From: Nostoc calcicola FACHB-3891 | Lineage (GTDB): Bacteria; Cyanobacteriota; Cyanobacteriia; Cyanobacteriales; Nostocaceae | Direction of reading: 5' to 3' | Assembly: GCF_014697355.1 (NCBI RefSeq) | Contig: NZ_JACJRQ010000012.1 | Coordinates: forward strand, 62,001-126,000 | DNA: 64,000 bases | Shown here: positions 35,751 to 44,932 of the stretch, piece after piece | Position numbering within the stretch: the stretch's first letter is position 1 | How the letters are laid out: each line of letters opens with the position of its first letter | Translations under genes and position numbers: made by a program | Notes under the pieces: model-generated | The model's input: the letters and a program-made list of their open reading frames with translations, nothing else | Databases searched by the model: none | Told to the model about the DNA's origin: nothing

Positions 35751-37724
35751 TTGACTTTTGCAACACAAGCGTATTTGATGGTTAAATCAATTGTTTCAAC
35801 AAAACGGCTCAGCAAACAGTTCATGCGCTGGTTGCTGGAAGAAGATAGACGAAAGCGGCAAAGACCTTACCGCAAGGAAGAATCACATCGCCAGCATCCT
35901 TGGTGGCAGGTGATGTGCTTGACTGGTGTAGATTATTTCTCGACTTTGGGCTATCAACCTGGGATTGCAGCACTAGCAGCTGGCGCTCTTTCTCCTGTGG
36001 CGACGCTGATTCTAGTTTTGCTAACGCTGTTTGGCGCATTGCCCATTTATCGGCGCATTGCTGCCGAAAGCAATCATGGGGAAGGGTCGATCGCCATGTT
36101 AGAGCGTTTACTGTCTTGGTGGCAAGGCAAATTACTTGTGCTGTGCCTACTCGGCTTTGTGGCAACGGACTTTATTATCACAATTACTCTGTCGGCTGCT
36201 GACGCTACAGCCCATATCGTCGAAAATCCCCTGGCTGCAAATTGGCTTCACAATCAAACGATCGCCATTACTCTAATATTAATTGCATTACTAGGCGCAG
36301 TTTTCCTTAGAGGTTTCAAAGAAGCCATCGGCATTGCAGTGTTTTTGGTGGGAGTTTATCTGCTGTTAAACTTTATTGTAGTTAGCGTTGGTGCGTATCA
36401 GATTCTAACTCACCGAGAAGCGATCGCTAACTGGCAAACTGCATTATTTGCCCGCCATTCTAATCCTTTGCTACTAATCGGTTTATCTCTTATCGTATTC
36501 CCCAAGTTAGCGCTAGGATTATCAGGCTTTGAAACTGGGGTTACAGTTATGCCCCTGGTTAAAGGTAGCAGCAGCGACACTTTCGAGTATCCCAGAGCTA
36601 GGATTCAGAATACACGTAAGCTGCTGACTACTGCTGCTGGGATTATGAGTTTCTTTTTACTCAGCACCAGTTTTATAACTACTCTACTGATTCCTGCCTC
36701 AGAATTTGCACATGGAGGCAAAGCCAACGGACGTGCCCTTGCTTATTTAGCACATCTTTATTTAGGTAATACCTTTGGCACAATTTACGATTTAAGCACT
36801 ATTTCCATTTTGTGGTTTGCAGGTGCATCGGCAATGGCAGGACTGCTGAATATTGTGCCTCGTTACTTGCCACGCTATGGCATGGCACCAAATTGGGCAA
36901 GAGTCAGCCGACCTTTAGTTTTAGTGTATACAGCGATCGCTTTTATTGTCACAATTATCTTCCGAGCAAATGTGGAAGCTCAAGGCGGGGCTTATGCAAC
37001 TGGTGTGCTGGTGTTGATTACCTCAGCCGCTTTTGCCGTAACTTTATCAGCTCACCGTCACAGAGAAAAGCACGCCACCCTCGTCTTTGGAATTATTACA
37101 GTGTTGTTTGTGTACACCACTGTTGTTAATATCATCGAAAGACCAGAGGGGATTAAGATTGCTGGATGTTTTATCGGTGCAATCATTTTCACTTCCTTAA
37201 TTTCTCGCGTTTGGCGTTCAACTGAACTGCGAGTTGAGCGAATTGAAATTGATGATAATGCTCGTGAATTCATTGCCGAAGAAAGCCAAGGAGCAATACG
37301 AATAATTGCTAATCGCTTGAATACAGGCGATGTCCTAGAGTATTTCTTAAAAGAGAAAGAGGTGCGTGAAGACAATCATATTCCAGCTGACGATCCAATT
37401 CTCTTTTTAGAAATTATGGTGTCAGATGCTTCGGAATTTGCTGAGGTGATTAAAGTACAAGGGGTACAAGTTGGTGATTACCGCATCCTACGTGCCCAGA
37501 GTGCAGCAGTACCCAATGCGATCGCAGCTTTACTATTGTATATCCGCGATCGAACAGGTAAGATTCCCCATGCTTACTTCGGCTGGGTCGAGGGAAACCC
37601 CATACAATATTTACTGCGGTTTATTTTGTTTGGTGAAGGCGATATTGCTGTGATTACCCGTGAAGTACTCCGTCGGACTGAAAAAGATCCCGAAATGCGT
37701 CCCGGTATCCACGTTGGGGGATGA
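35751..37724 (+). CDS. APC-superfamily permease
   Basis: 657 residues. A cytoplasmic basic N-terminus ([13 protein letters not shown]) is followed by about 12 hydrophobic segments between residues 55 and 490, starting [17 protein letters not shown], which is a typical APC helix-1 motif. The C-terminal ~150 residues (from about 505) are soluble and mixed alpha/beta ([39 protein letters not shown]), possibly regulatory. Amino-acid or related solute transport is likely; the substrate is not readable. The listed start is TTG 35751; ATG 35778 is equally possible as neither has a clear ribosome-binding site. Confidence 0.8.
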   Translation: MTFATQAYLMVKSIVSTKRLSKQFMRWLLEEDRRKRQRPYRKEESHRQHPWWQVMCLTGVDYFSTLGYQPGIAALAAGALSPVATLILVLLTLFGALPIYRRIAAESNHGEGSIAMLERLLSWWQGKLLVLCLLGFVATDFIITITLSAADATAHIVENPLAANWLHNQTIAITLILIALLGAVFLRGFKEAIGIAVFLVGVYLLLNFIVVSVGAYQILTHREAIANWQTALFARHSNPLLLIGLSLIVFPKLALGLSGFETGVTVMPLVKGSSSDTFEYPRARIQNTRKLLTTAAGIMSFFLLSTSFITTLLIPASEFAHGGKANGRALAYLAHLYLGNTFGTIYDLSTISILWFAGASAMAGLLNIVPRYLPRYGMAPNWARVSRPLVLVYTAIAFIVTIIFRANVEAQGGAYATGVLVLITSAAFAVTLSAHRHREKHATLVFGIITVLFVYTTVVNIIERPEGIKIAGCFIGAIIFTSLISRVWRSTELRVERIEIDDNAREFIAEESQGAIRIIANRLNTGDVLEYFLKEKEVREDNHIPADDPILFLEIMVSDASEFAEVIKVQGVQVGDYRILRAQSAAVPNAIAALLLYIRDRTGKIPHAYFGWVEGNPIQYLLRFILFGEGDIAVITREVLRRTEKDPEMRPGIHVGG

Positions 37725-37806
37725 GAGAAGAGGCGTACAAGGCAATAGGGAATAGGCAAGAGCCAAGAAGCAATTAATACTTTTACTATTCCCTATTCCC
37801 TATTCC

Positions 37807-38250
37807 CTATTTGCTTAAAGCATCTTTGATGCCATCAACAGTGCGTTGAACAACATTTTTGGTATCGTCTACTGCTTTCTGTGTGCGAGCTGCATCTCGA
37901 TCTGCTCTTTCTTGGATTCGAGCCGCATCTCTTTGTGCCTTGCGTCCAACAAAGCTACCATTATCTGTTGCTTCGTCTACTTTATTGGCATTGTTTTTTG
38001 CTGTTTCCTTTAGCTTATCTGCTGTATCTTGGATGAAATTCTTGGTTCGTCCAGCATCTTCACTAGCTTTGCTTTTAGCATCGTTGAGATCGGCAGATGC
38101 AATTAAGTGTGTTGCAGGATTAGCCATTGCTGAGGTGTTCGCCAAAAATGCACCATGCCAAATAAAAGTCATGGCTGATACACAAAACAATGTTGTAGCT
38201 ATCCAACGTCCTACAATGGAAAGCCCTTTTGTAAAATAATTGAGTTTCAT
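37807..38250 (-). CDS. Secreted small helical protein
   Basis: 147 residues from ATG 38250 (an ATG 9 bp upstream is also possible). N-terminal membrane or signal segment ends near TSAMA. The mature part is highly charged and helical with repeated D-A-A-R/A-D-x-x-K patterns (RDAARIQERADRDAARTQKA), resembling LEA-like or apolipoprotein-like amphipathic helices. Not recognised as a named family. A periplasmic or stress-related role is speculation. Confidence 0.65.
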   Translation of the reverse strand: MKLNYFTKGLSIVGRWIATTLFCVSAMTFIWHGAFLANTSAMANPATHLIASADLNDAKSKASEDAGRTKNFIQDTADKLKETAKNNANKVDEATDNGSFVGRKAQRDAARIQERADRDAARTQKAVDDTKNVVQRTVDGIKDALSK

Positions 38251-38447
38251 AGAATACAATGTCCATTTGCTTTAGCATTCTATATTTACTTCATTTGGCT
38301 CATCAGCCAAATCACTCCCCAGATAGAGGTTTTCTCATCATAAGTTGTTAAAAAAATTCGCTCTTTTAATAGATTTAAATACTACTCAGTTCAGTCTAAA
38401 GTTGAAAGGCGGACATCTAAACCTCATGTTATAGTTTGTTGTCACTA

Positions 38448-38524
38448 GACCTCTTGCGAAAGTCTTTCTTTCCGTTCTCTTCTCTGCGCCTCTGCGTGAG
38501 ACAAAAAAATTTATGCAAGAGGTC
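38448..38524. mobile_element. 77-bp MITE
   Basis: Ends GACCTCTTGCGAAA and TTTATGCAAGAGGTC are inverted repeats with small mismatches. The core holds CTCTGCGCCTCTGCG (38482-38496), identical to the cores of the elements at 4079 and 39953. Non-coding. Confidence 0.7.
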
Positions 38525-38526
38525 CA

Positions 38527-39102
38527 TTAAAAATTACTTTGATATATTTCTGGCGTGTTAATGTCTAATAATACAGAAGGATGATTCAACTCAACCTTCC
38601 AAATTACAGGATAAAATTCTTGGATAACTTGGCGTAAACCGAGAGTTTCTTCCCGAATATTTTGTAAGTGCGATCGCATTTGATTATTAAACAACAATGG
38701 ATGCCCCATTTTTCCTTGATATGTAGGTGCAGTAATCAATGCTGAATTGTCTTGGTGTGCTAAAAGTAATGTCTGATAAATCTCTAATTTCCTGGGTTGA
38801 TCGACTGCGGAAATTGCCAATACTTCAAAGTCTTGGGGAACATGTTGCAACCCTGCCAGAAGAGAGGTTGTTTTCCCTGCATGACTCTGAGGATTAATGA
38901 CAGTTAAACTCCCAGGAGGACAATCTTTTTGTTTCTGGCTATTGTGTAAACCTAGCACTACCACAGGAGTAAAACCTAAACTTAACCACTGTTCTAGTTG
39001 ATAAGTTAATAATGTTTTACCTGCACCCCAAGGAAGTGAAGTTTTACAAGTACCCATGCGAGTAGATGCACCAGCAGCGAGGACTATGGCAAAGTGTGTC
39101 AA
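38527..39102 (-). CDS. MocA/MobA-like nucleotidyltransferase
   Basis: 191 residues. LAAGASTRMGTCKTSLPW at the N-terminus is the nucleotide-binding signature of molybdenum-cofactor nucleotidyltransferases; AISAVDQPR and GHPLLF follow. CTP transfer (MocA, for xanthine-dehydrogenase-type enzymes) is favoured because an XdhC-like gene lies nearby. The signature lies only a few residues from the start and no upstream ATG is in frame, so TTG 39102 must be the start; it overlaps the TGA stop of the PEP-CTERM gene as TTGA. Confidence 0.85.
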   Translation of the reverse strand: MTHFAIVLAAGASTRMGTCKTSLPWGAGKTLLTYQLEQWLSLGFTPVVVLGLHNSQKQKDCPPGSLTVINPQSHAGKTTSLLAGLQHVPQDFEVLAISAVDQPRKLEIYQTLLLAHQDNSALITAPTYQGKMGHPLLFNNQMRSHLQNIREETLGLRQVIQEFYPVIWKVELNHPSVLLDINTPEIYQSNF

Positions 39103-39863
39103 TTTGCAAATTTTTGCTTATTAAATAACAACCCAATACCAAAAAGACTCAAAGCTAAAATAGTACCTGGCTCAGGGATAGAAGTACGGCTAATACTCAC
39201 AAAATTGATACCCAATGCCCGATTATTTTCGGAACTGCTAATAACTAATTTAGAGATATTAGCAATTTCATTACTCACACCTATGAAAACAGCAGAGTTA
39301 TCAATTACTGTCGAAGAAGTTCCTGGAATTGAGAAGCTACCTAAAAGGTTATCCTTGTTATCAAAAGCAGAAATAAAGGCTGTAAAGTTAAATGTGTCAT
39401 CTACTGCAAGTTGTGTACCTGCACCCAGCACAGGGGTATCGAAGGTAATAGTTATTGGGCCAGGATTACCTTGAGCAGGAAAACCACCAGGAATAAATCC
39501 AGTCAAGAGAATGGCATCTCCATCAGAAAAGTTAATTGGCAGATTAGGTGAAACCGGGAATACAAAAGGTGTTGTAAATCTGGGGTTATTAATAACTGGA
39601 ATATCGACACCATATCCTAAACCCTTTTCAGATTTAGAATCAAAAGAGTAAGGTACAAAATTAGCAATCGTACCTGGTAATATTTCCCTAGATATTCCAA
39701 AGTCTAAACTAGACCAATCAATTTTGTCATTAGCGTTCAAATCGTCCCGCACTGTTACAAATGAGATTGCTTGAACGGGTAAAGAAGAAAATCCTAACAA
39801 GAGTGTTGTTCCGACAACAGCAGAAAACTTTTGTGCAGAACGTGTGAATAATGGAAGATTCAT
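39099..39863 (-). CDS. PEP-CTERM sorting-domain protein
   Basis: 254 residues with N-terminal signal (FSAVVGTTLLLGFSSLPVQA). The mature domain is beta-rich (GTQLAVDDTFNFTAF, FDNKDNLLGSFSIPGTS). The C-terminus SIPEPGTILALSLFGIGLLF plus a basic tail is the PEP-CTERM motif, recognised by exosortase for surface export. Function of the mature domain unknown. Its stop overlaps the TTG start of the nucleotidyltransferase gene, an unrelated partner, so the coupling may be accidental. Confidence 0.88.
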   Translation of the reverse strand: MNLPLFTRSAQKFSAVVGTTLLLGFSSLPVQAISFVTVRDDLNANDKIDWSSLDFGISREILPGTIANFVPYSFDSKSEKGLGYGVDIPVINNPRFTTPFVFPVSPNLPINFSDGDAILLTGFIPGGFPAQGNPGPITITFDTPVLGAGTQLAVDDTFNFTAFISAFDNKDNLLGSFSIPGTSSTVIDNSAVFIGVSNEIANISKLVISSSENNRALGINFVSISRTSIPEPGTILALSLFGIGLLFNKQKFAN

Positions 39864-39942
39864 ACAAATAATACCATTTTGGATTTGAGATTTTGGATTC
39901 TGAAAAATTGACTTTGCTGCAATCTTTGTTCAAATTAGTGTA

Positions 39943-40064
39943 AATCATAACTCAATACACTTAAGTTAAGCATTTTTACTCTTTCTTCTCTCTGTGTTCT
40001 CTGCGCCTCTGCGGTTCGTAAAACAAGAGTTTTGTCCTTAAGTGAACCGTATTGAATCATAACT
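39943..40064. mobile_element. 102-bp MITE with 10-bp target duplication
   Basis: Element 39953-40054 starts CAATACACTTAAG and ends CTTAAGTGAACCGTATTG (inverted with a 4-base gap). AATCATAACT flanks it exactly on both sides (39943-39952, 40055-40064). The core contains CTCTGCGCCTCTGCG at 39999-40013. Confidence 0.85.
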
Positions 40065-40156
40065 TGATTTACAATTTTATGAAAAAAGACCGCATATCAA
40101 GTAATTTCTTGATATGGGGCTATATTACACTAAATTACACTAAAAATACTAACAAT

Positions 40157-41119
40157 CTATATTTTCTCGGATAAAGAAGTCCCGGTGCCACCACGGCGAA
40201 CTTTAATTAATTCAGCACAGATACTAACTGCAATTTCCTCTGGTGTTAAAGCACCAATATCTAAACCAATTGGTGCATATATCTGATGTAAAAATTCCTG
40301 ATTAGAACCTTCTGTTTGCAGGATTTTATATACAGTGCTAACTCGTTTATTGCTGCCAATCATCCCAATATATGGCAGTTGATAATTACTCAATAGCCGC
40401 AAAGCCGCTAAGTCTTGCAGATAACCTCTAGTAACTAAAGCAACATATAAGTTAGTATTTTTATCTAAAATTTCCTGAATTGAGGTGATGGGTTCTGCTA
40501 GCACCAGGGATGCGTCGGGAAATCTTTGTTTGGTGGCGAAATCGGGGCGATCGTCTTGTATAATAACCTGAAAACCTGCTATTTTGGCTATCTGCACTAA
40601 GGAAACTGCAATATGTCCAGCACCAATAATCAACAGTGTTGGCTGTGGTAGTAAAGGTTCAATTAATGCTGTGCGATGTAGAGATGCAATTACTTCTGTT
40701 TGTTGAAGTAAGTAAGGTTTTTCATCTGTATGAAATGGCACGATCATTGTTGCTGATTGCCCAGATGTTAAAGTGTCTATAATTTGATTGACTAAGTTTA
40801 AGCTTTCAGAGCCTGACCATAACTCTAATAATACTTGCATTGTTCCACCACAAACGCCTTGCGTTTGTCGTTGAGATACGCCAGATAAATCAATTTCTAC
40901 AAATTGTTTTTTACCAGTTTTTAGTAATTGCAAAGCTTGTTGATAAACTTTTGCTTCCCCGGCACCACCACCAATTGTTCCTACTGTTTTGCCATCAGCG
41001 CTAATGAACATTTTCGCGCCGACTTCTCTGGGTGTGGAACCTTTGGTGTTGGTAACGGTGGCTAAAACTACGGCACTTTTTTTTAAGGTTTTTGCTAGTT
41101 GTTGGTAGAAGTCAAGCAT
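40157..41119 (-). CDS. XdhC/CoxI family Moco maturation protein
   Basis: 320 residues. N-terminal XdhC/CoxI domain (TNTKGSTPREVGAKMFI, GGGAGEAKV, QGVCGGTMQVLLE) and C-terminal Rossmann domain (LIIGAGHIAVSLVQIA, QDDRPDFA). Such proteins sulfurate or insert the molybdenum cofactor into xanthine-dehydrogenase-type enzymes. The enzyme itself is not encoded in the window. The nucleotidyltransferase at 38527 and FdhD at 43322 are functionally linked neighbours. Confidence 0.9.
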   Translation of the reverse strand: MLDFYQQLAKTLKKSAVVLATVTNTKGSTPREVGAKMFISADGKTVGTIGGGAGEAKVYQQALQLLKTGKKQFVEIDLSGVSQRQTQGVCGGTMQVLLELWSGSESLNLVNQIIDTLTSGQSATMIVPFHTDEKPYLLQQTEVIASLHRTALIEPLLPQPTLLIIGAGHIAVSLVQIAKIAGFQVIIQDDRPDFATKQRFPDASLVLAEPITSIQEILDKNTNLYVALVTRGYLQDLAALRLLSNYQLPYIGMIGSNKRVSTVYKILQTEGSNQEFLHQIYAPIGLDIGALTPEEIAVSICAELIKVRRGGTGTSLSEKI

Positions 41120-41183
41120 TAATCATAAACCGCGTTATCATAATTAGGCGGACATGATATAACAAATGACAAATGACCAATGT

Positions 41184-42110
41184 CTAATGACTAGATCTAA
41201 AAGGTTGTCCTAATGATGCAGGTGTCTCCAGTTTAATGCGTGTATTATCCTGTGAGATGAACACTAAGACCAAGATAGTAGCCAAGTAAGGTAAACAAGA
41301 CAAAAGATAAGGAGAAATGTTAACTCCTAATCCTTGAAGAATTAATTGTATGGCACCAACGCCACCAAATAAGTATGCACCAAGGAGGATTCTTTCAGGT
41401 TTCCATGTGGCAAACACAACTAATGCGATCGCAATCCATCCTCGTCCACCAGTCATATTTTCCGTCCATAGCGGCGTATATGCAAGGGAGAGATAACCCC
41501 CCGCTAACCCAGCCATCGCCCCACCAAACATTACCGCCAAATAACGAACTCTGCTAACAGGTAAACCCAAAGCATCAGCAGCATCAGGTGACTCGCCAAT
41601 ACTCCGCAACACTAAACCCGCCCGTGTACTCCGCAAAAACCACCACACCAGTGTCACTAAGACAACTGAGACATACACCAAAATATCTTGATGAAATAAA
41701 ACTTTACCCAAAAGCGGAATTGATTTTAAAATGGGGATGTCAATCGGTTGCAACCCGGTAATTGTCTTACCTACATAACCTGTACCAACAAAAGCACTGA
41801 GCCCCGAACCAAAAATACTCAGGGCTAAACCCGCCGCCACTTGGTTGGCAGCTATAGTAATTGTTAATAAGGCATGAATAAAAGCGATCGCTATTCCCGA
41901 TATCAGTGCTATCAATAATCCTAAGTAAATATTACCTGTAACGGAAGCAGCAATAAAACCAGCCACAGCCCCAACCAGCATCATTCCCTCAACACCCAGG
42001 TTTAACACCCCCGATTTTTCAGTCACTAATTCACCTAATGCTGCAAAAATTAGAGGTGTAGCTGCCCGTGTGCTATCGCTAATGATTAAGCTGATTGTTT
42101 GGATATTCAT
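41184..42110 (-). CDS. ABC permease, nucleoside/BMP type
   Basis: 308 residues, about eight to ten membrane helices, BPD_transp_2 family. GELVTEKSGVLNLGVEGMMLVGAVAGF is a strong signature of permeases paired with BMP-type binding proteins that import purine nucleosides; SIGESPDAADALGLPVSRVRYLAV is the cytoplasmic coupling region. Its partner permease and ATPase are not adjacent. With XdhC/MocA nearby, purine uptake and xanthine oxidation is a plausible theme. Its first 32 nt overlap the end of the deacetylase gene in another frame. Confidence 0.88.
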   Translation of the reverse strand: MNIQTISLIISDSTRAATPLIFAALGELVTEKSGVLNLGVEGMMLVGAVAGFIAASVTGNIYLGLLIALISGIAIAFIHALLTITIAANQVAAGLALSIFGSGLSAFVGTGYVGKTITGLQPIDIPILKSIPLLGKVLFHQDILVYVSVVLVTLVWWFLRSTRAGLVLRSIGESPDAADALGLPVSRVRYLAVMFGGAMAGLAGGYLSLAYTPLWTENMTGGRGWIAIALVVFATWKPERILLGAYLFGGVGAIQLILQGLGVNISPYLLSCLPYLATILVLVFISQDNTRIKLETPASLGQPFRSSH

Positions 42111-43008
42111 GATTTGCGACTACAGGCGATGCTGCTGTTACCAAATTTTTTTCTTGGGCTTCTATTTCCAGTAGTTCAGGTATTGTCACAAATCTATAAC
42201 CCTGCGCTTTTAAACCGTCGATAATTTGCGGTAAAGCTTGGACAGTCCGAGAACGATTACCGCCACCATCGTGCATTAGTACAATTGCCCCTGGTTTGGC
42301 ACTTTTTAGTACATTTTTTACCATCCCTGGCACTTGGGGCGAACGACGTTGAGCGTCTCCGGACTCTTCTGACCACATCATAACAGCATACTTTTGATTT
42401 TTAGCGTACTCGGCTAATCCATTATTCAAAAAGCCGCCTGGGGGACGAAAGAGAATAGTTTTCACTCCTGTAGTCTGATAAATTATGTCTGCTGTACGAT
42501 TAATTTCATTAGCCGCAGTAGGTGCATCCATATGACGATACCAATGATGCCATGTATGGTTGCCAATTACCTCGCCATCAGCTGCAACTTGCTTAGCAAC
42601 CTGGGGAAAATATTTCACCATTTGCCCAATCATAAAGAACGTAGCTTTGATATTGTTTTTCTGCAAAATTTCTAATATTTGTGCTGTATTTTTAGGGCTT
42701 GGTCCATCATCAAAAGTGAGAGCAATGACTTTCTCATTTGCTTTAAGTTTCGCTTCATAAATGACTGTTCCCTGAAATTTCTTTGGCACTTGATTCATTT
42801 GGTTTATTGCTAGGGAAGCAGCTTGTGCAGATGCAATCATTGCCTTATGTTGACTTGCTTTGGTACTCTCACTTTTTGGCTGTTGAATTCCCCATAAATG
42901 GTCAAATTTGGTGGTGCCTAATAGCAGACTCATACCTAAAGTACTAGCACCAGTAGCCAATGTAATGACGATCAATTTTAAACTTGCAGATAATTTTTGA
43001 CTGGACAC
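42079..43008 (-). CDS. Polysaccharide deacetylase (NodB domain)
   Basis: About 309 residues. N-terminal membrane anchor or signal (LIVITLATGASTLGMSLLL), then a NodB domain from residue ~90: LTFDDGPSPKNT (metal Asp), GNHTWHHWYRH (H-x3-H metal site), RPPGGFLN and IVLMHDGGG. It would deacetylate peptidoglycan or exopolysaccharide in the periplasm. The frame opens at ATG 43023, but AGGAG lies 7 nt ahead of GTG 43008, which is the better start. Confidence 0.88.
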   Translation of the reverse strand: MSSQKLSASLKLIVITLATGASTLGMSLLLGTTKFDHLWGIQQPKSESTKASQHKAMIASAQAASLAINQMNQVPKKFQGTVIYEAKLKANEKVIALTFDDGPSPKNTAQILEILQKNNIKATFFMIGQMVKYFPQVAKQVAADGEVIGNHTWHHWYRHMDAPTAANEINRTADIIYQTTGVKTILFRPPGGFLNNGLAEYAKNQKYAVMMWSEESGDAQRRSPQVPGMVKNVLKSAKPGAIVLMHDGGGNRSRTVQALPQIIDGLKAQGYRFVTIPELLEIEAQEKNLVTAASPVVANHEYPNNQLNH

Positions 43009-43321
43009 ATTACATCTCCTCATTTTTATGATTTTTTATCGAAATAGAATTCAGGAGTCAGAATTCAGAATTCAGCAATGTTTTCTGTACGATAAAACTT
43101 TCTCAGTAAGAATTCAGAATACTAAGAACAATTCCAGCATAGCTGATATAACCATTTTTTTAAGCTGCTTTTATATTGTTTTTACTCATTGCTTCTTCTA
43201 TGATGACATTGGATGTGGGCGATCGCTTTTGATGACCGCAAACTTGGGAAAAGTTGGCTAAGCTGGCTAGTATAGCAATAAGACGGCAAATATCCAAATG
43301 ATGCCTAAAATTATATAGGTA

Positions 43322-44158
43322 ATGAATAGACAAACTGGTAGCAAAACCAAAGCGCAAGTTTGGACTGTGGAAAATGGTAAAGTGCGATCGCGTTTAGATC
43401 GTCTCACCACCGAAGAACCCTTAGAAATTCGTCTCGCCCCCTTCCAAAAAAGCGTAGCTGTTACCATGCGGACACCTGGCGCAGATTTTGAACTCGCTGC
43501 TGGTTTTCTCTATGCTGAAGGAGTCGTTAGCCGCAAGGAAGATATCCAACGTATTAGTTACTGCCTAGATGAATCAGTAGATGGCGAGCAGCGATATAAC
43601 ATTGTAAATGTAGAACTGCGACATGGGTTAATTCCAGACTTACAGCCTTTGGAGCGTCATTTCTACACTAGTAGCGCTTGTGGAGTATGTGGGAAAGCCA
43701 GCCTTGAGGCTTTGCGTTTGCGCGGATGTCCAGTGATTCCTGCCGGTCTAACAGTAACACCTGACATCATCTACAGCCTACCAGATCGGCTCCGAGCTGC
43801 TCAAGGTATCTTCACCGCTACAGGGGGTTTACACGCTGCCGCTACCTTTGACGCTCAAGGACAATTGTTAAATCTGCGCGAGGATGTCGGGCGTCACAAT
43901 GCTTTAGATAAATTGATTGGTTCAGCATTCCTCAGTGACGATTTACCTTTGAATAATCATATTGTTCTAGTAAGCGGACGCTCTAGTTTTGAGATTTTGC
44001 AAAAGTCTGCAATTGCTGGAGTTCCTATTGTCTGTTCTGTTTCTGCTCCCAGCAGTTTGGCGGTGTCTGTCGCCAAAGAATTCGGAATTACCTTAATTGG
44101 ATTCTTGCGCGGAGAACGGTTTAATGTTTATACTGGTTTGCAAAGAATCAAGGCTTGA
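43322..44158 (+). CDS. fdhD: FdhD sulfurtransferase
   Basis: 278 residues. Features: EEPLEIRLA near the N-terminus, TPGADFELAAGFLYAEG, SACGVCGKASLEAL (the C-x-x-C that carries persulfide), TGGLHAAATFD and EDVGRHNALDKLIG, then SGRSSFEILQKSAIAGVPI. FdhD transfers sulfur to the molybdenum cofactor of formate dehydrogenase and related bis-MGD enzymes. No formate dehydrogenase is nearby, so it presumably serves an unlinked enzyme. ATG 43322 preceded by AGGTA. Confidence 0.93.
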   Translation: MNRQTGSKTKAQVWTVENGKVRSRLDRLTTEEPLEIRLAPFQKSVAVTMRTPGADFELAAGFLYAEGVVSRKEDIQRISYCLDESVDGEQRYNIVNVELRHGLIPDLQPLERHFYTSSACGVCGKASLEALRLRGCPVIPAGLTVTPDIIYSLPDRLRAAQGIFTATGGLHAAATFDAQGQLLNLREDVGRHNALDKLIGSAFLSDDLPLNNHIVLVSGRSSFEILQKSAIAGVPIVCSVSAPSSLAVSVAKEFGITLIGFLRGERFNVYTGLQRIKA

Positions 44159-44239
44159 AGAAGAATTCAGAAGTCAGAATTCCGGAGTCAGAATAAATTA
44201 AATCTAAGATTTTGACATTGAATTACTTGTTAGATAAAT

Positions 44240-44647
44240 ATGGTTTTCTCGTACATTGATGCATTTGTGACTATAGCATCGGTTAATTGTGAAAATTTAG
44301 TGAGTTTCTATACAAAATTGCTGGAGCAAAAGCCAGTGACTTTGATTCCGAATGTCTATGCTGAGTTTCATTTAACTAGTATGCGATTGGGTATTTTTAA
44401 GCCAAAAAATACCAATGAATCGGAATTTGAAGTGATGTCTCTTGAATCGCCGCTTTGTGTCTACAGCAAAAGTAAGATAAGTTTATGTTTAGAGGTGAGT
44501 AACTTGGAAGATGCGATCGCCCACTTAACCGCTTTGGGCTATCCCCCACCAGGAAAGATTTCCATTGCTTCCCACGGCAGAGAGATTTATGCATATGACC
44601 CTGATGGTAATCGTCTAATTTTACATGAAGCTAAAGAAAGTCATTAG
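44240..44647 (+). CDS. VOC (glyoxalase/bleomycin-resistance) family protein
   Basis: 135 residues with two beta-alpha-beta-beta-beta units. FVTIASVNCENLVSFYTKLL at the N-terminus and GREIYAYDPDGNRLILHEA at the C-terminus (Glu as metal ligand) are VOC features. The substrate is unknown. Monocistronic, between FdhD and the repeat element at 44696. Confidence 0.85.
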   Translation: MVFSYIDAFVTIASVNCENLVSFYTKLLEQKPVTLIPNVYAEFHLTSMRLGIFKPKNTNESEFEVMSLESPLCVYSKSKISLCLEVSNLEDAIAHLTALGYPPPGKISIASHGREIYAYDPDGNRLILHEAKESH

Positions 44648-44695
44648 TCATTGGTCATTTGTCAAGAACAAAGGACAACTGACAAACGACAATTA

Positions 44696-44905
44696 AAGAA
44701 GAATTCAGAAGTCAGAATTCAGGAGTCAGAATCAAGACGCTCCTGCGTCGCTAACGCTTCGCTATCAGTCGGGGATTCAGACCCGCGACTGATTGAAGAC
44801 CACCAAATCTACGATTTGGTGGGGGTCTTAAACCAGGTTATTCATCCGCCACTCGCACAGAAAACATTGCTGAATTCTGACTCCTGACTCCTGAATTCTG
44901 TTAGA
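44696..44905. repeat. AATTCAGGAGTC-bounded repeat element
   Basis: The left end AGAATTCAGAAGTCAGAATT and the right end ATTCTGACTCCTGACTCC are inverted arms about 30 bp long. The interior has CTAACGCTTCGCTATC, a hairpin CACCAAATCTACGATTTGGTG and CCGCCACTCGCACAG. It matches the plan of the 11444-11672 element. Non-coding. Confidence 0.6.
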
Positions 44906-44932
44906 TAACAAAAGACAAAGGACAAAGTACAA

